From the NCBI GenBank assembly GCA_050943225.1, contig JBMNOT010000052.1, forward strand, positions 1-11,522: a stretch of 11,522 bases of DNA. Direction: 5' to 3'. The notes beneath the pieces are model-generated. The model was not told the origin of the DNA, did not search any database, and saw nothing but the letters and a program-made list of their open reading frames with translations. How positions within the stretch are numbered: the stretch's first letter is position 1; each line of letters opens with the position of its first letter. Shown here one piece after another: positions 1 to 6,698 of this stretch. The translations under genes and the position numbers were made by a program. This DNA is from SZUA-584 sp050943225 (GTDB lineage: Bacteria > Bacillota > Clostridia > Christensenellales > SZUA-584).

Positions 1-29
1 TATATTATATAAACAATCGATAACACATT
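1..29 (+). repeat. Upstream copy of the promoter -10/operator segment
   Basis: These 29 bases match 107-135 with a single difference (a at 13 versus g at 119). The copy includes a TATTAT hexamer (3-8) and the operator-like core caatcgataacacatt (14-29). It therefore duplicates the -10 region plus first operator of the main promoter. A matching -35 would lie before the window. It may be an auxiliary operator, a second promoter, or a remnant of the event that built the array. Confidence 0.75.
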
Positions 30-55
30 GAAATTAGTTGTATTTTATCTATTAT
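28..55 (+). promoter_or_regulatory. Possible upstream promoter
   Basis: TTGAAA (28-33) and TATTAT (50-55) are separated by 16 bp in a very AT-rich stretch. Both hexamers are close to sigma-70/SigA consensus. In such AT-rich DNA chance matches are common, so this is a weaker candidate than the promoter at 86-114. Confidence 0.3.
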
Positions 56-85
56 ATATATCACGATAATGGGTATTAAATCCGC

Positions 86-114
86 TTGACAAAGTGAAAA
101 TTAGTATATATTAT
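86..114 (+). promoter_or_regulatory. Main operon promoter (SigA-type)
   Basis: A perfect -35 TTGACA (86-91) is followed after exactly 17 bp by TATTAT (109-114), one base from TATAAT. The predicted start is about 120-122, inside the first operator repeat (118-135). That leaves a 5' leader of about 140 nt before the first aldolase. A repressor bound to the repeats would block initiation or early elongation, so the layout predicts repression in the absence of inducer by the LacI-family regulator encoded third in the operon. Confidence 0.75.
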
Positions 115-117
115 ATA

Positions 118-186
118 AGCAATCGATAACACATTAGCAATCGATAACACATTAGCAATCGATAACACATTAGCAATCGATAACAC
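118..186 (+). repeat. Array of four 18-bp operator-like direct repeats
   Basis: Three perfect copies of agcaatcgataacacatt (118-135, 136-153, 154-171) are followed by a fourth that breaks off after 15 bases (172-186). Each contains ATCGATAACA, one half of an idealised LacI-family palindrome (TGTTATCGATAACA). The first 14 bases of each unit match that palindrome at 11 positions. The central CpG is the step into which a LacI-family hinge leucine typically inserts. The array starts at the predicted transcription start. It is most likely a multi-copy binding site for the regulator at 2070-3104; that assignment is inference from position and symmetry. Confidence 0.8.
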
Positions 187-261
187 GCGGATTGCTTCAT
201 AACCATTTAATATTAAGCGAGATAATCAACAGCAAACGAAGATGACTAATAGGAGTTTCGG

Positions 262-1068
262 ATGGATTATACCACTCAGAGAAATGACATTGTAGAAATT
301 GGGAAAAGACTGTATGCAAGAAACTATGTAGCGTCCAATGACGGTAATATTAGTGTCCGATTATCGTATAACGAGATAATGATCACCCCATCCGGTGTAT
401 CCAAAGGTTATATGGATCCTGCAGACATGATCATCGTGGATTTGAAAGGTAACATTATGCAAGGGAGTAAAATGCCCTCTTCCGAGCTTAAGATGCACTT
501 AGCTGTTTATCAAACGCGCGGTGACGTCAAAGCAATTGTCCACGCGCACCCACAAAAGGCAACGGCTTTTTCAGTGGCGCGCATCTCGATAGATAAGATT
601 GCCCTACCAGAAGTGGTTTTTTCATTGGGTACGATATCGATTGCAGAATACGGTACGCCCACTACGCCGGCGCTTCCGCAGAAGGTTGTTGATAAGATTT
701 GCGGCGCTGATGCACTGATATTGGAAAATCACGGCGCGTTGACGGTCGGAAAAGATCTGATGGATGCCTATTACAAGATGGAAACGTTGGAACACTTTTG
801 TTCCATTATACTCTATGCACGTCAGTTAGGCGGAGAAAAATTTCTGGACGACTCCGAGGCAAACAAACTGTTCACAATTAGAAAAGAAGTGTATGGAAAA
901 GAACTGCCAAGCTGTACGGGGTGTGGGTTTTGCGATTCAATTAATGGCGGGGATCGCCAAACAAAATCCGCCCCGCTGGACAACATACCAAGCGATGAGG
1001 TGCTTAAAGAACAGATTATAAGGCAGACGATTGAAGAGGTCGTCCGCCAGGTAATGGCTAACACATAA
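262..1068 (+). CDS. Class II aldolase, L-fuculose-phosphate type, with C-terminal tail
   Basis: This is an AraD/FucA-type class II aldolase (268 aa), predicted to split a ketose 1-phosphate such as fuculose- or rhamnulose-phosphate into dihydroxyacetone phosphate and an aldehyde. Visible motifs are Asn29 in the GNIS loop, SSE with catalytic-type Glu75, zinc ligands HAH (His94, His96) and ENHG (His157). The start is fixed by AGGAG at 251-255, six bases upstream. E. coli FucA has about 215 residues; here roughly 55 follow the core. They include Cys218-x2-Cys221-x2-Cys224, a polar linker (228-245) and a terminal amphipathic helix (about 247-266, LKEQIIRQTIEEVVRQVM). The tail resembles the encapsulation peptides of microcompartment aldolases. 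The gene is first in the operon, directly behind the operator array. The precise sugar is not determined. Confidence 0.9.
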   Translation: MDYTTQRNDIVEIGKRLYARNYVASNDGNISVRLSYNEIMITPSGVSKGYMDPADMIIVDLKGNIMQGSKMPSSELKMHLAVYQTRGDVKAIVHAHPQKATAFSVARISIDKIALPEVVFSLGTISIAEYGTPTTPALPQKVVDKICGADALILENHGALTVGKDLMDAYYKMETLEHFCSIILYARQLGGEKFLDDSEANKLFTIRKEVYGKELPSCTGCGFCDSINGGDRQTKSAPLDNIPSDEVLKEQIIRQTIEEVVRQVMANT

Positions 1069-1085
1069 CAGGCAAGGGGTAATCA

Positions 1086-2051
1086 ATGAGTCACGTTACA
1101 ACAAAAACTATTTTAACACACGCACGAGCTAATAGATATGGGGTACCCTGCTGGTTGGCCGGCAACATGGAGATGATCGTAGGTCAGTTGAAAGCCGCGG
1201 AACTTTGCGGATCACCCGTTATACTGGCGTATAACCAGGGGTTGTCTGGCAAGCTGCCGATGGATATGATCATACCGTTTATGGTGCGGGCTGCACAACG
1301 CGCCAGTGTGCCGGTGGCGACAATTTTGGATCATGGGACTGATATTGACGTCATAAACAAATCGATGGTATTGGGCTTAAGTTCGGTTATGTTCGATGGG
1401 TCGTCGCTTCCATACGAAGAAAATATTCGTATGACGAAAGAGGTCGTTAAGTTAGCGAAAAAGTATGACGCGGCGGTTGAGGCAGAATTAGGAAGCGTTG
1501 GAGGCTCTGCAATGGAGTTGAACGCGGTGTCGGACATCGTCAGCAGTCATACCGATCCTGCTCTCGTAATGGATTTCGTGGCGAGGACAGAGATCGACCA
1601 GTTGGCTGTTTCAGTGGGCAATGCGCACGGCGCATACCGTGGAAAACCCAGAATTGATTTTGAGCTGGTCAGAGATATTTTTAAGCGCACAGAAATTCCG
1701 CTTGTTCTACATGGTGGTTCAGGGTTAACGGATGAAGACTATAAAAAGATCATTGAGTGTGGAATCAGTAAGATCAACTATTATTCCGTAATGGGGCATA
1801 CGGCTGTCACATCTCTCAGGGAGACGATCGATAAATCTTGCTCACATGCTGTATATCATCATGTTATAGATTGGGGTGTGGATTTCTTTAGTGACTTTTC
1901 TGATTATATTTACCGATTATTTGGCAGCGCGGGTCAGAGTGCCATGATCCCTGGTAGTGAACAGAAGATAAGCCCGCTGATGATCGTGACGGAAATTGCT
2001 TATGAAGCCTATCTAGAAATTGAAAGAAAATCTAGAGGGGCGGTTATATGA
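1086..2051 (+). CDS. Class II fructose-bisphosphate aldolase family protein (KbaY/GatY-like)
   Basis: This zinc-dependent class II aldolase has the short KbaY/GatY layout. Asp82-His83 (LDHG), His181 (GNAHG) and His209 (LHGGSG) occupy the catalytic Asp and zinc-ligand positions; VEAELG (132-136) is also present. The phosphate-contacting motif, usually NVDT or NVAT, reads Asn231-Tyr-Tyr-Ser234, so the phosphate pocket may differ. The family's usual end (LFGSAGQ, 278-284) is followed by 37 extra residues: a linker and a probable amphipathic helix (298-315). The start uses AAGGGG at 1074-1079. The gene begins 17 bases after the first aldolase. Dihydroxyacetone phosphate or a ketose phosphate is the expected substrate class. 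Why one operon needs two aldolases of different folds is unclear. Confidence 0.85.
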   Translation: MSHVTTKTILTHARANRYGVPCWLAGNMEMIVGQLKAAELCGSPVILAYNQGLSGKLPMDMIIPFMVRAAQRASVPVATILDHGTDIDVINKSMVLGLSSVMFDGSSLPYEENIRMTKEVVKLAKKYDAAVEAELGSVGGSAMELNAVSDIVSSHTDPALVMDFVARTEIDQLAVSVGNAHGAYRGKPRIDFELVRDIFKRTEIPLVLHGGSGLTDEDYKKIIECGISKINYYSVMGHTAVTSLRETIDKSCSHAVYHHVIDWGVDFFSDFSDYIYRLFGSAGQSAMIPGSEQKISPLMIVTEIAYEAYLEIERKSRGAVI

Positions 2052-2079
2052 AAAATTAGGGGCGGTTATATGAAAAATT
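2036..2079 (+). repeat. Perfect 22-bp tandem duplication at the aldolase/regulator junction
   Basis: Bases 2036-2057 and 2058-2079 are identical. Each carries a GGGG-containing ribosome binding site, ATATG and AAAAATT. In the first copy the ATG (2048-2050) overlaps the aldolase TGA (2049-2051), then reads Met-Lys-Asn-TAG. In the second copy the same ATG (2070) opens the regulator. The likely ancestral arrangement was an ATGA overlap between the two genes. The duplication moved the regulator start 22 bp downstream and left a three-codon mini-ORF. Confidence 0.9.
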
Positions 2080-3104
2080 CGAACAAAAATGCCACTATCT
2101 ATGACATCGCGAAGCTGGCAAATGTGTCGGCGACAACTGTATCTCGTGCTTTGAACCACTCAGGATATGTTTCGCAAGAAAAGCTAGACGAAATACTGAA
2201 GATCGCTAAGGAGTTAAACTACGCACCCAATCAAGTGGCAAGAATGCTTAAAAGTCAGAGAACAAACCAGATCATGCTGTCTATACCGGATATGCGCAAC
2301 AGCTTCTACAACGACTTCATTGAGGCTGTTAACAAGCGCGCTGAAGAAAACAATTATTCATTGCTGCTCAACTATAACCAGATGAAGGAGAAAACAAAGC
2401 ACAAGATGCTGGATGACCTTGCTGAAAACCATTTTGATGGGCTGATTTTAGTATCCATCCACTTGAATGAAACATTAATCAGCAAGATAAACGCAATTAA
2501 GAAGCCAGTAGTTCTCACAAGTATCAGCTCACAACCCCCCATACAGTGGAGAGGTAATTATGATTTTGTAGGGGTCGATACGCGCGCGGCTATGTATATG
2601 GCAGTAAAACATCTGATCGAAAATGGCCACAAACGTATTGCGTATATCGGATTGGATGAAACGTCTTTGACTGGAAAAGAGAGACTTGAAGGGTACACTA
2701 TTGCTTTGCGTGAAGCAAATATCCCTTTGAAAACTGATATCGTGTTTGAAGGCGGTTACGATGCGAAATTTGGCTACGAGAGTACGATGGCAATTTTACA
2801 GAGCAAGGACCGTCCAACTGCTATATGCGCGTGTAACGATGTATTGGTAATTGGTATTTATAAAGCGCTTGAAGAGGTTGGAATCGGTATTCCTGAGCAA
2901 ATGGCTGTCGTTGGCATGGATGACAGTGAGGTGTGCCGGATTATAAGGCCAAAACTGAGCTCCATCTCACTCTGCTCGTTTGAAATAGGCGATGCGGCAG
3001 CGCGGCTGATTTTTGAACGCTTGAAAGACCGCAAAAAGCGTTACGAAAACGTTCTGTTTGAACCTAAACTGATGGCGCGCGCGTCCAGCGAAGTGACCCT
3101 GTAA
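2070..3104 (+). CDS. LacI-family transcriptional regulator
   Basis: A 344-residue LacI/GalR-family repressor. The N-terminal helix-turn-helix (about residues 8-29, IYDIAKLANVSATTVSRALN) is followed by the hinge helix (about 52-60, ARMLK with the DNA-inserting leucine) and a periplasmic-binding-protein-like effector domain. That domain shows the family landmarks HLIENGHKRIAYIG, CNDVLVIGIYKALEEVG and VVGMDDSEV. It probably senses the transported sugar or a phosphorylated intermediate, and likely binds the ATCGATAACA sites at 118-186 and perhaps 9829-9842. Lying inside the operon it would be autoregulated. The chosen start has GGGG seven bases upstream, supplied by the second copy of the 22-bp duplication; the earlier ATG at 2048 stops after three codons. 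Confidence 0.95.
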   Translation: MKNSNKNATIYDIAKLANVSATTVSRALNHSGYVSQEKLDEILKIAKELNYAPNQVARMLKSQRTNQIMLSIPDMRNSFYNDFIEAVNKRAEENNYSLLLNYNQMKEKTKHKMLDDLAENHFDGLILVSIHLNETLISKINAIKKPVVLTSISSQPPIQWRGNYDFVGVDTRAAMYMAVKHLIENGHKRIAYIGLDETSLTGKERLEGYTIALREANIPLKTDIVFEGGYDAKFGYESTMAILQSKDRPTAICACNDVLVIGIYKALEEVGIGIPEQMAVVGMDDSEVCRIIRPKLSSISLCSFEIGDAAARLIFERLKDRKKRYENVLFEPKLMARASSEVTL

Positions 3105-3125
3105 TATACTGTTCGGAGGCATTAA

Positions 3126-4097
3126 ATGACAAATACCGTGAAGAAAAAATCTTTCATTAGTGTTATTAAAAATAGTCGAGCTTTGGCATTGTTGATTGTC
3201 ATTGCAATTTTGTATCTTATAATTTCTTTGATTTTACCGGAAACATTTGGAACGTGGGAAAACTTTACGACAATACTATTGAATATGTCAGCGGAAGTCA
3301 TGATACTGATCGCGATGACGCTGTTGCTTATCAGCGGAGAGATTGACCTGTCGTTGGGATCTATCATGGTGCTAGGCGCTATATTCTGCGGTATGCTGAT
3401 GATACGTTACAAAGCGCCCATGTGGCTGGCCATACTGGCGCCGCTGGCGATGTCGTTGCTACTGGGCTTGCTTAACGGTGTGATAGTCGCCAAGCTGCAG
3501 GTGACATCGTTCATCGCCACGCTGGCGACTGGCATGATTTATTTGGGCATAGCAATCAAACTGGCTGGCACAGGCTGGACGAACTTCCCCGACCCAATGT
3601 TTCAGATGCTGGGTCAAGCCAGATTGTTAACACTGCAGTTGCCCGTTTATTACATGATTATTGCAGTCGCGGTATCCGCGTTTCTATTGGCCCGGACACG
3701 GTATTTCAGACAGTATTACTACATTGGCGGAAACCAGAAGGCGGCCAGCCTGACGGGTATCAACATCTCCCGTACAAAGATAGTGGCTTATATGCTGGCG
3801 GCTTTGTTGTCGTGCGTGGCGGGCCTCATATCGGCCATGCGGTTCAACTCCGCCATACCATCGGTGGGCGCGGGTGTGGAGATGCGCGCTGTGACGGCGG
3901 CGGTGGTGGGTGGCGTCAGCTTTACCGGCGGGTCGGGTACGGTGCTGGGGGCGGCCGTTGGCGCACTGTTCATCGCGGTGCTCAACAACGCGCTGACAGC
4001 CGTCAAAGTTAGCCCCGATCTGCAGAACTGCATCACCGGCGTTGTACTGATACTGGCGATAGTCATCGATATCGCCGTGTCGAAAAAGAAGAGTTAA
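3126..4097 (+). CDS. Sugar ABC transporter permease, RbsC family (first)
   Basis: This is an inner-membrane permease of the ribose/galactose/AI-2 class (BPD_transp_2 family), 323 aa with about eight to ten hydrophobic segments. The family signature ISGEIDLSLGS starts at residue 69. Near the C-terminus comes VVGGVSFTGGSGTVLGA. A cytoplasmic RYFRQYYYIGGNQKAASLTG stretch is shared nearly word for word with the second permease. A strong GGAGG (3115-3119) sits six bases before the ATG. The two permeases are clearly paralogues and probably form a heterodimeric channel energised by the ATPase between them. The first 170 bp look AT-richer than the rest of the gene. Confidence 0.93.
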   Translation: MTNTVKKKSFISVIKNSRALALLIVIAILYLIISLILPETFGTWENFTTILLNMSAEVMILIAMTLLLISGEIDLSLGSIMVLGAIFCGMLMIRYKAPMWLAILAPLAMSLLLGLLNGVIVAKLQVTSFIATLATGMIYLGIAIKLAGTGWTNFPDPMFQMLGQARLLTLQLPVYYMIIAVAVSAFLLARTRYFRQYYYIGGNQKAASLTGINISRTKIVAYMLAALLSCVAGLISAMRFNSAIPSVGAGVEMRAVTAAVVGGVSFTGGSGTVLGAAVGALFIAVLNNALTAVKVSPDLQNCITGVVLILAIVIDIAVSKKKS

Positions 4098-4115
4098 TGG
4101 AAGGGAGACAATAGT

Positions 4116-5609
4116 ATGCAAAAAACGGTGCTGGAAGCTAGGGGCATCGTCAAAACATTCCCGGGCGTACAGGCTCTCAAAGGCGTACATTTTGATGTCA
4201 GGGAAGGGGAGATTCACGCGCTCTGCGGAGAGAACGGCGCGGGAAAATCGACACTGATGCACATACTTGCCGGCGTACAGAAGCAGGACAGCGGCAGTAT
4301 ATATCTGGACGGTGAAGCGGTTCACATCAACAACAAATGGCACGCCAATGAGCTGGGCATTTCCATCGTGTATCAGGAGCGTTCGCTGGTGGAGGGGCTG
4401 AATGTCGCGGAGAACATCTATGCCGCCAAACAGCCGGTGTCGCACCTGTCCATCATCAACTGGAAGGCGCTTTACAGCAAGACCCGGGCGTTGCTTGAGC
4501 AGCTCGATATCCATATAGATCCCAAAACGATGGTGGGCGAATTATCGCCGGCGATACAGCAGATGATAGAGATAGCCAAGGCGCTGGCCACGGAACCCAA
4601 GGTGCTGATATTGGACGAACCCACGGCCACCATCACGGAAAGGGAGGTTGGCGCGCTGTTCGCGCTGCTGCGGAAGCTAAAAGAAAAGAAAATCGCGATT
4701 ATTTATATCAGCCACCGCCTCTCGGAAATATTTGACATTGCCGACCGCGTTACCGTATTCAAGGATGGAGAGCATGTGAACACGGAGAATGTGAAGAACG
4801 TCGACAAGGAGTGGCTGGTGAATAGCATGGTGGGCCGGAGTCTGACGTTTGATCGGGTAGAAAATGAAGAGGCTTTGGGTGATACGATACTGGAAGTGAA
4901 GAGCTTTCAGTCAAAAAAATTCAGGGATATCAATTTCAAGCTGAGAAAAGGTGAAATTATTTCATTTGCCGGTTTGGCAGGCGCGGGCCGAACAGAAGTC
5001 ATGCGGGCGATATTCGGTGTGGACAAAAAGACAAGCGGTGAAATATGGCTCGAAGGAAAAAAGATCAGGATAAGAAGCTGCAAAGACGCCATTCGTCATG
5101 GAATTGGCTATATGCCAGAGGACCGCAAAGCTGACGGGTTGTTTTTAGACATGGCTGTATCAAAGAACATTGCGTCGGCATGCCTTGAGAAAGTGTGTAA
5201 CGGGCCTAACGTCAGCAGAAAGAAGATGGAGATGACTGCGCTGTATTTCAAAGATAAACTAAGCATTGTGACACCCAGCGTAAATCAGAAGGTCGTTAAC
5301 CTTTCAGGTGGAAACCAGCAAAAAGTGGTGTTTGCTAAGTGGCTGCTTGTGAATCCCAAGATATTGATCGTGGATGAGCCCACTCTTGGCGTGGACGTGG
5401 GCGCTAAAGCAGAGATATACAGCATATTAAGAGAATTAGCCAAGAACGGTACGAGCATCATTGTGGTATCATCTGACCTGATGGAGGTGCTGTCCATCAG
5501 CGACCGCGTCTATGTGATGTACAACGGCACCATCACAGGCGAGTTGAAGGGCAGCGAGGCGACGGAGGAGCTCATTATGAAATACGCTTCCGGAATTATG
5601 TATGAGTAA
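4116..5609 (+). CDS. Sugar ABC transporter ATP-binding protein, RbsA/MglA type
   Basis: A tandem ATPase of 497 aa that powers sugar import from the cytoplasmic face of the membrane. Domain 1 has Walker A GENGAGKST (38-46), signature-like LSPAIQQ (143-149) and Walker B LILDEP with Asp167/Glu168. Domain 2 has the degenerate Walker A normal for this family (GAGRTE, no lysine), a full LSGGNQQ signature (396-402) and Walker B with Asp420/Glu421. The domain 1 signature lacks the usual glycine (SPAIQQ), so it departs slightly from consensus. SD GGGAG lies at 4103-4107. The C-terminus overlaps a possible start of the next permease. The segment 4860-5480 looks AT-richer than both flanks. Confidence 0.95.
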   Translation: MQKTVLEARGIVKTFPGVQALKGVHFDVREGEIHALCGENGAGKSTLMHILAGVQKQDSGSIYLDGEAVHINNKWHANELGISIVYQERSLVEGLNVAENIYAAKQPVSHLSIINWKALYSKTRALLEQLDIHIDPKTMVGELSPAIQQMIEIAKALATEPKVLILDEPTATITEREVGALFALLRKLKEKKIAIIYISHRLSEIFDIADRVTVFKDGEHVNTENVKNVDKEWLVNSMVGRSLTFDRVENEEALGDTILEVKSFQSKKFRDINFKLRKGEIISFAGLAGAGRTEVMRAIFGVDKKTSGEIWLEGKKIRIRSCKDAIRHGIGYMPEDRKADGLFLDMAVSKNIASACLEKVCNGPNVSRKKMEMTALYFKDKLSIVTPSVNQKVVNLSGGNQQKVVFAKWLLVNPKILIVDEPTLGVDVGAKAEIYSILRELAKNGTSIIVVSSDLMEVLSISDRVYVMYNGTITGELKGSEATEELIMKYASGIMYE

Positions 5610-5622
5610 GGGGCCTGATATT

Positions 5623-6648
5623 ATGTGGATGAGTGCAAAAAGTGTGGAAACCAAGCGTGAAAAGAAAAAAGGAACTGTGTGGGATATGCTGGCAAAAGAA
5701 CGCTGGGTGTTGCCGCTCGCTTTGATACTGCTCTACATCATCGCTTTTTCTGTGTTCCATACCGATGTGTTTTTATCGGAGGCCAATTTAGCCGCGCTGC
5801 TTTTGGAGTTTTCCATACCCTCTATCGTGGTGATTGGCATGGCGATACTGATAATCAGCGGTGAGATAGACCTGTCGGTGGGCTACAACATCATGTTCTC
5901 CAATGTGACGGCCGGTACGCTGGTGATACTGGGCGTTCCGGTGGTGCCGGCGGTGTTGATTACGTTGTTTCTGGCCGGTTTGTTTGGGCTGATAGTGGGG
6001 CTGCTGGTCGCGAAAGTGGGGGTCAACTCGTTTATCGCGACGCTGGGCCTGGGGCTGGTTTACTACGGGCTGACGCAATTTTTATACAACCAGATATTCA
6101 GCGTGGATTTCGGGGGATACGACATACAGCATCTGCCGGAATCGTTTACAGCGCTCGGGCAGACCAGCGTTATGGGGCTGAAGCTGCCGGTCATATTCGC
6201 CGCGGTGCTGCTGGCGGTTTTTGTAGTGCTGCTGGCTTGCTCTCGGTATTTCAGGAAGTACTATTATATCGGCATGAATAAGGAAGCGGCGGATCTGTCG
6301 GGTATCAACGTGGCGCGCATGAAGACTTTTGCCTTTGTGCTGAGCGCGGTGTTGTCCGCCTTTGCCGGGGTACTGCTGGCCGCGCGGATGGGTTCGAGCT
6401 CCACCTCGTTTGGCAGAGGGTGGGAACTTAAGAGCATTACGTCGGTGGTGGTGGGCGGCGTCAGCTTCAAGGGTGGCATGGGGACAATGGGCGGTGCCAT
6501 ATTGGGCTCGCTGTTTATGGTGTGCCTCAGCAACGGACTGCGCATTGCTGAAGTGCCGTCGGATTTGTACAAGATCATCGAAGGCTTGGTGCTGCTGGCT
6601 GCGGTTATATTGGACGCGCAGCTGTCTCGGCGCAAGGTTATCGGTTGA
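5623..6648 (+). CDS. Sugar ABC transporter permease, RbsC family (second)
   Basis: The second BPD_transp_2 permease, paired with the one at 3126-4097. It carries ISGEIDLSVG, VVGGVSFKGGMGTMGGA and RYFRKYYYIGMNKEAADLSG, with multiple membrane segments after a basic N-terminus (KREKKKG). Three in-frame starts are possible. ATG 5602 overlaps the ATPase by eight bases but has only CGGA upstream. ATG 5623 has AAGGGG (5608-5613) at nine bases and is preferred. ATG 5629 is less well spaced. From 5623 the protein has 341 aa, from 5602 348 aa. With two distinct permeases and one double ATPase, the importer resembles the Lsr (AI-2) and Rha (rhamnose) layouts more than homodimeric RbsC. Confidence 0.92.
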   Translation: MWMSAKSVETKREKKKGTVWDMLAKERWVLPLALILLYIIAFSVFHTDVFLSEANLAALLLEFSIPSIVVIGMAILIISGEIDLSVGYNIMFSNVTAGTLVILGVPVVPAVLITLFLAGLFGLIVGLLVAKVGVNSFIATLGLGLVYYGLTQFLYNQIFSVDFGGYDIQHLPESFTALGQTSVMGLKLPVIFAAVLLAVFVVLLACSRYFRKYYYIGMNKEAADLSGINVARMKTFAFVLSAVLSAFAGVLLAARMGSSSTSFGRGWELKSITSVVVGGVSFKGGMGTMGGAILGSLFMVCLSNGLRIAEVPSDLYKIIEGLVLLAAVILDAQLSRRKVIG

Positions 6649-6698
6649 AATGTGTTTACTCACGAAATGTGGGGAAAAAATAAAGGAGGAAGAGCATT

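Noticed and set aside
118..135. Catabolite-responsive element (CcpA site)
   Set aside because: The reverse strand resembles the cre pattern but misses several fixed positions. The dedicated LacI-family regulator in the operon is the simpler binder.
118..186. CRISPR-like array
   Set aside because: The repeats are contiguous with no spacers, are only 18 bp long, and no cas gene is present. Promoter position and symmetry favour operators.
3684..4514. Long open frame on the - strand (276 codons) across permease and ATPase
   Set aside because: It lies antisense to two strongly recognisable transporter genes, has a His/Arg-rich composition typical of a shadow frame in GC-richer DNA, and shows no domain pattern.
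6082..6663. Open frame on the - strand opposite the second permease
   Set aside because: Its composition is rich in His, Gln and Arg, as expected for the complement of a membrane-protein gene. It has no ribosome site and no recognisable motif.
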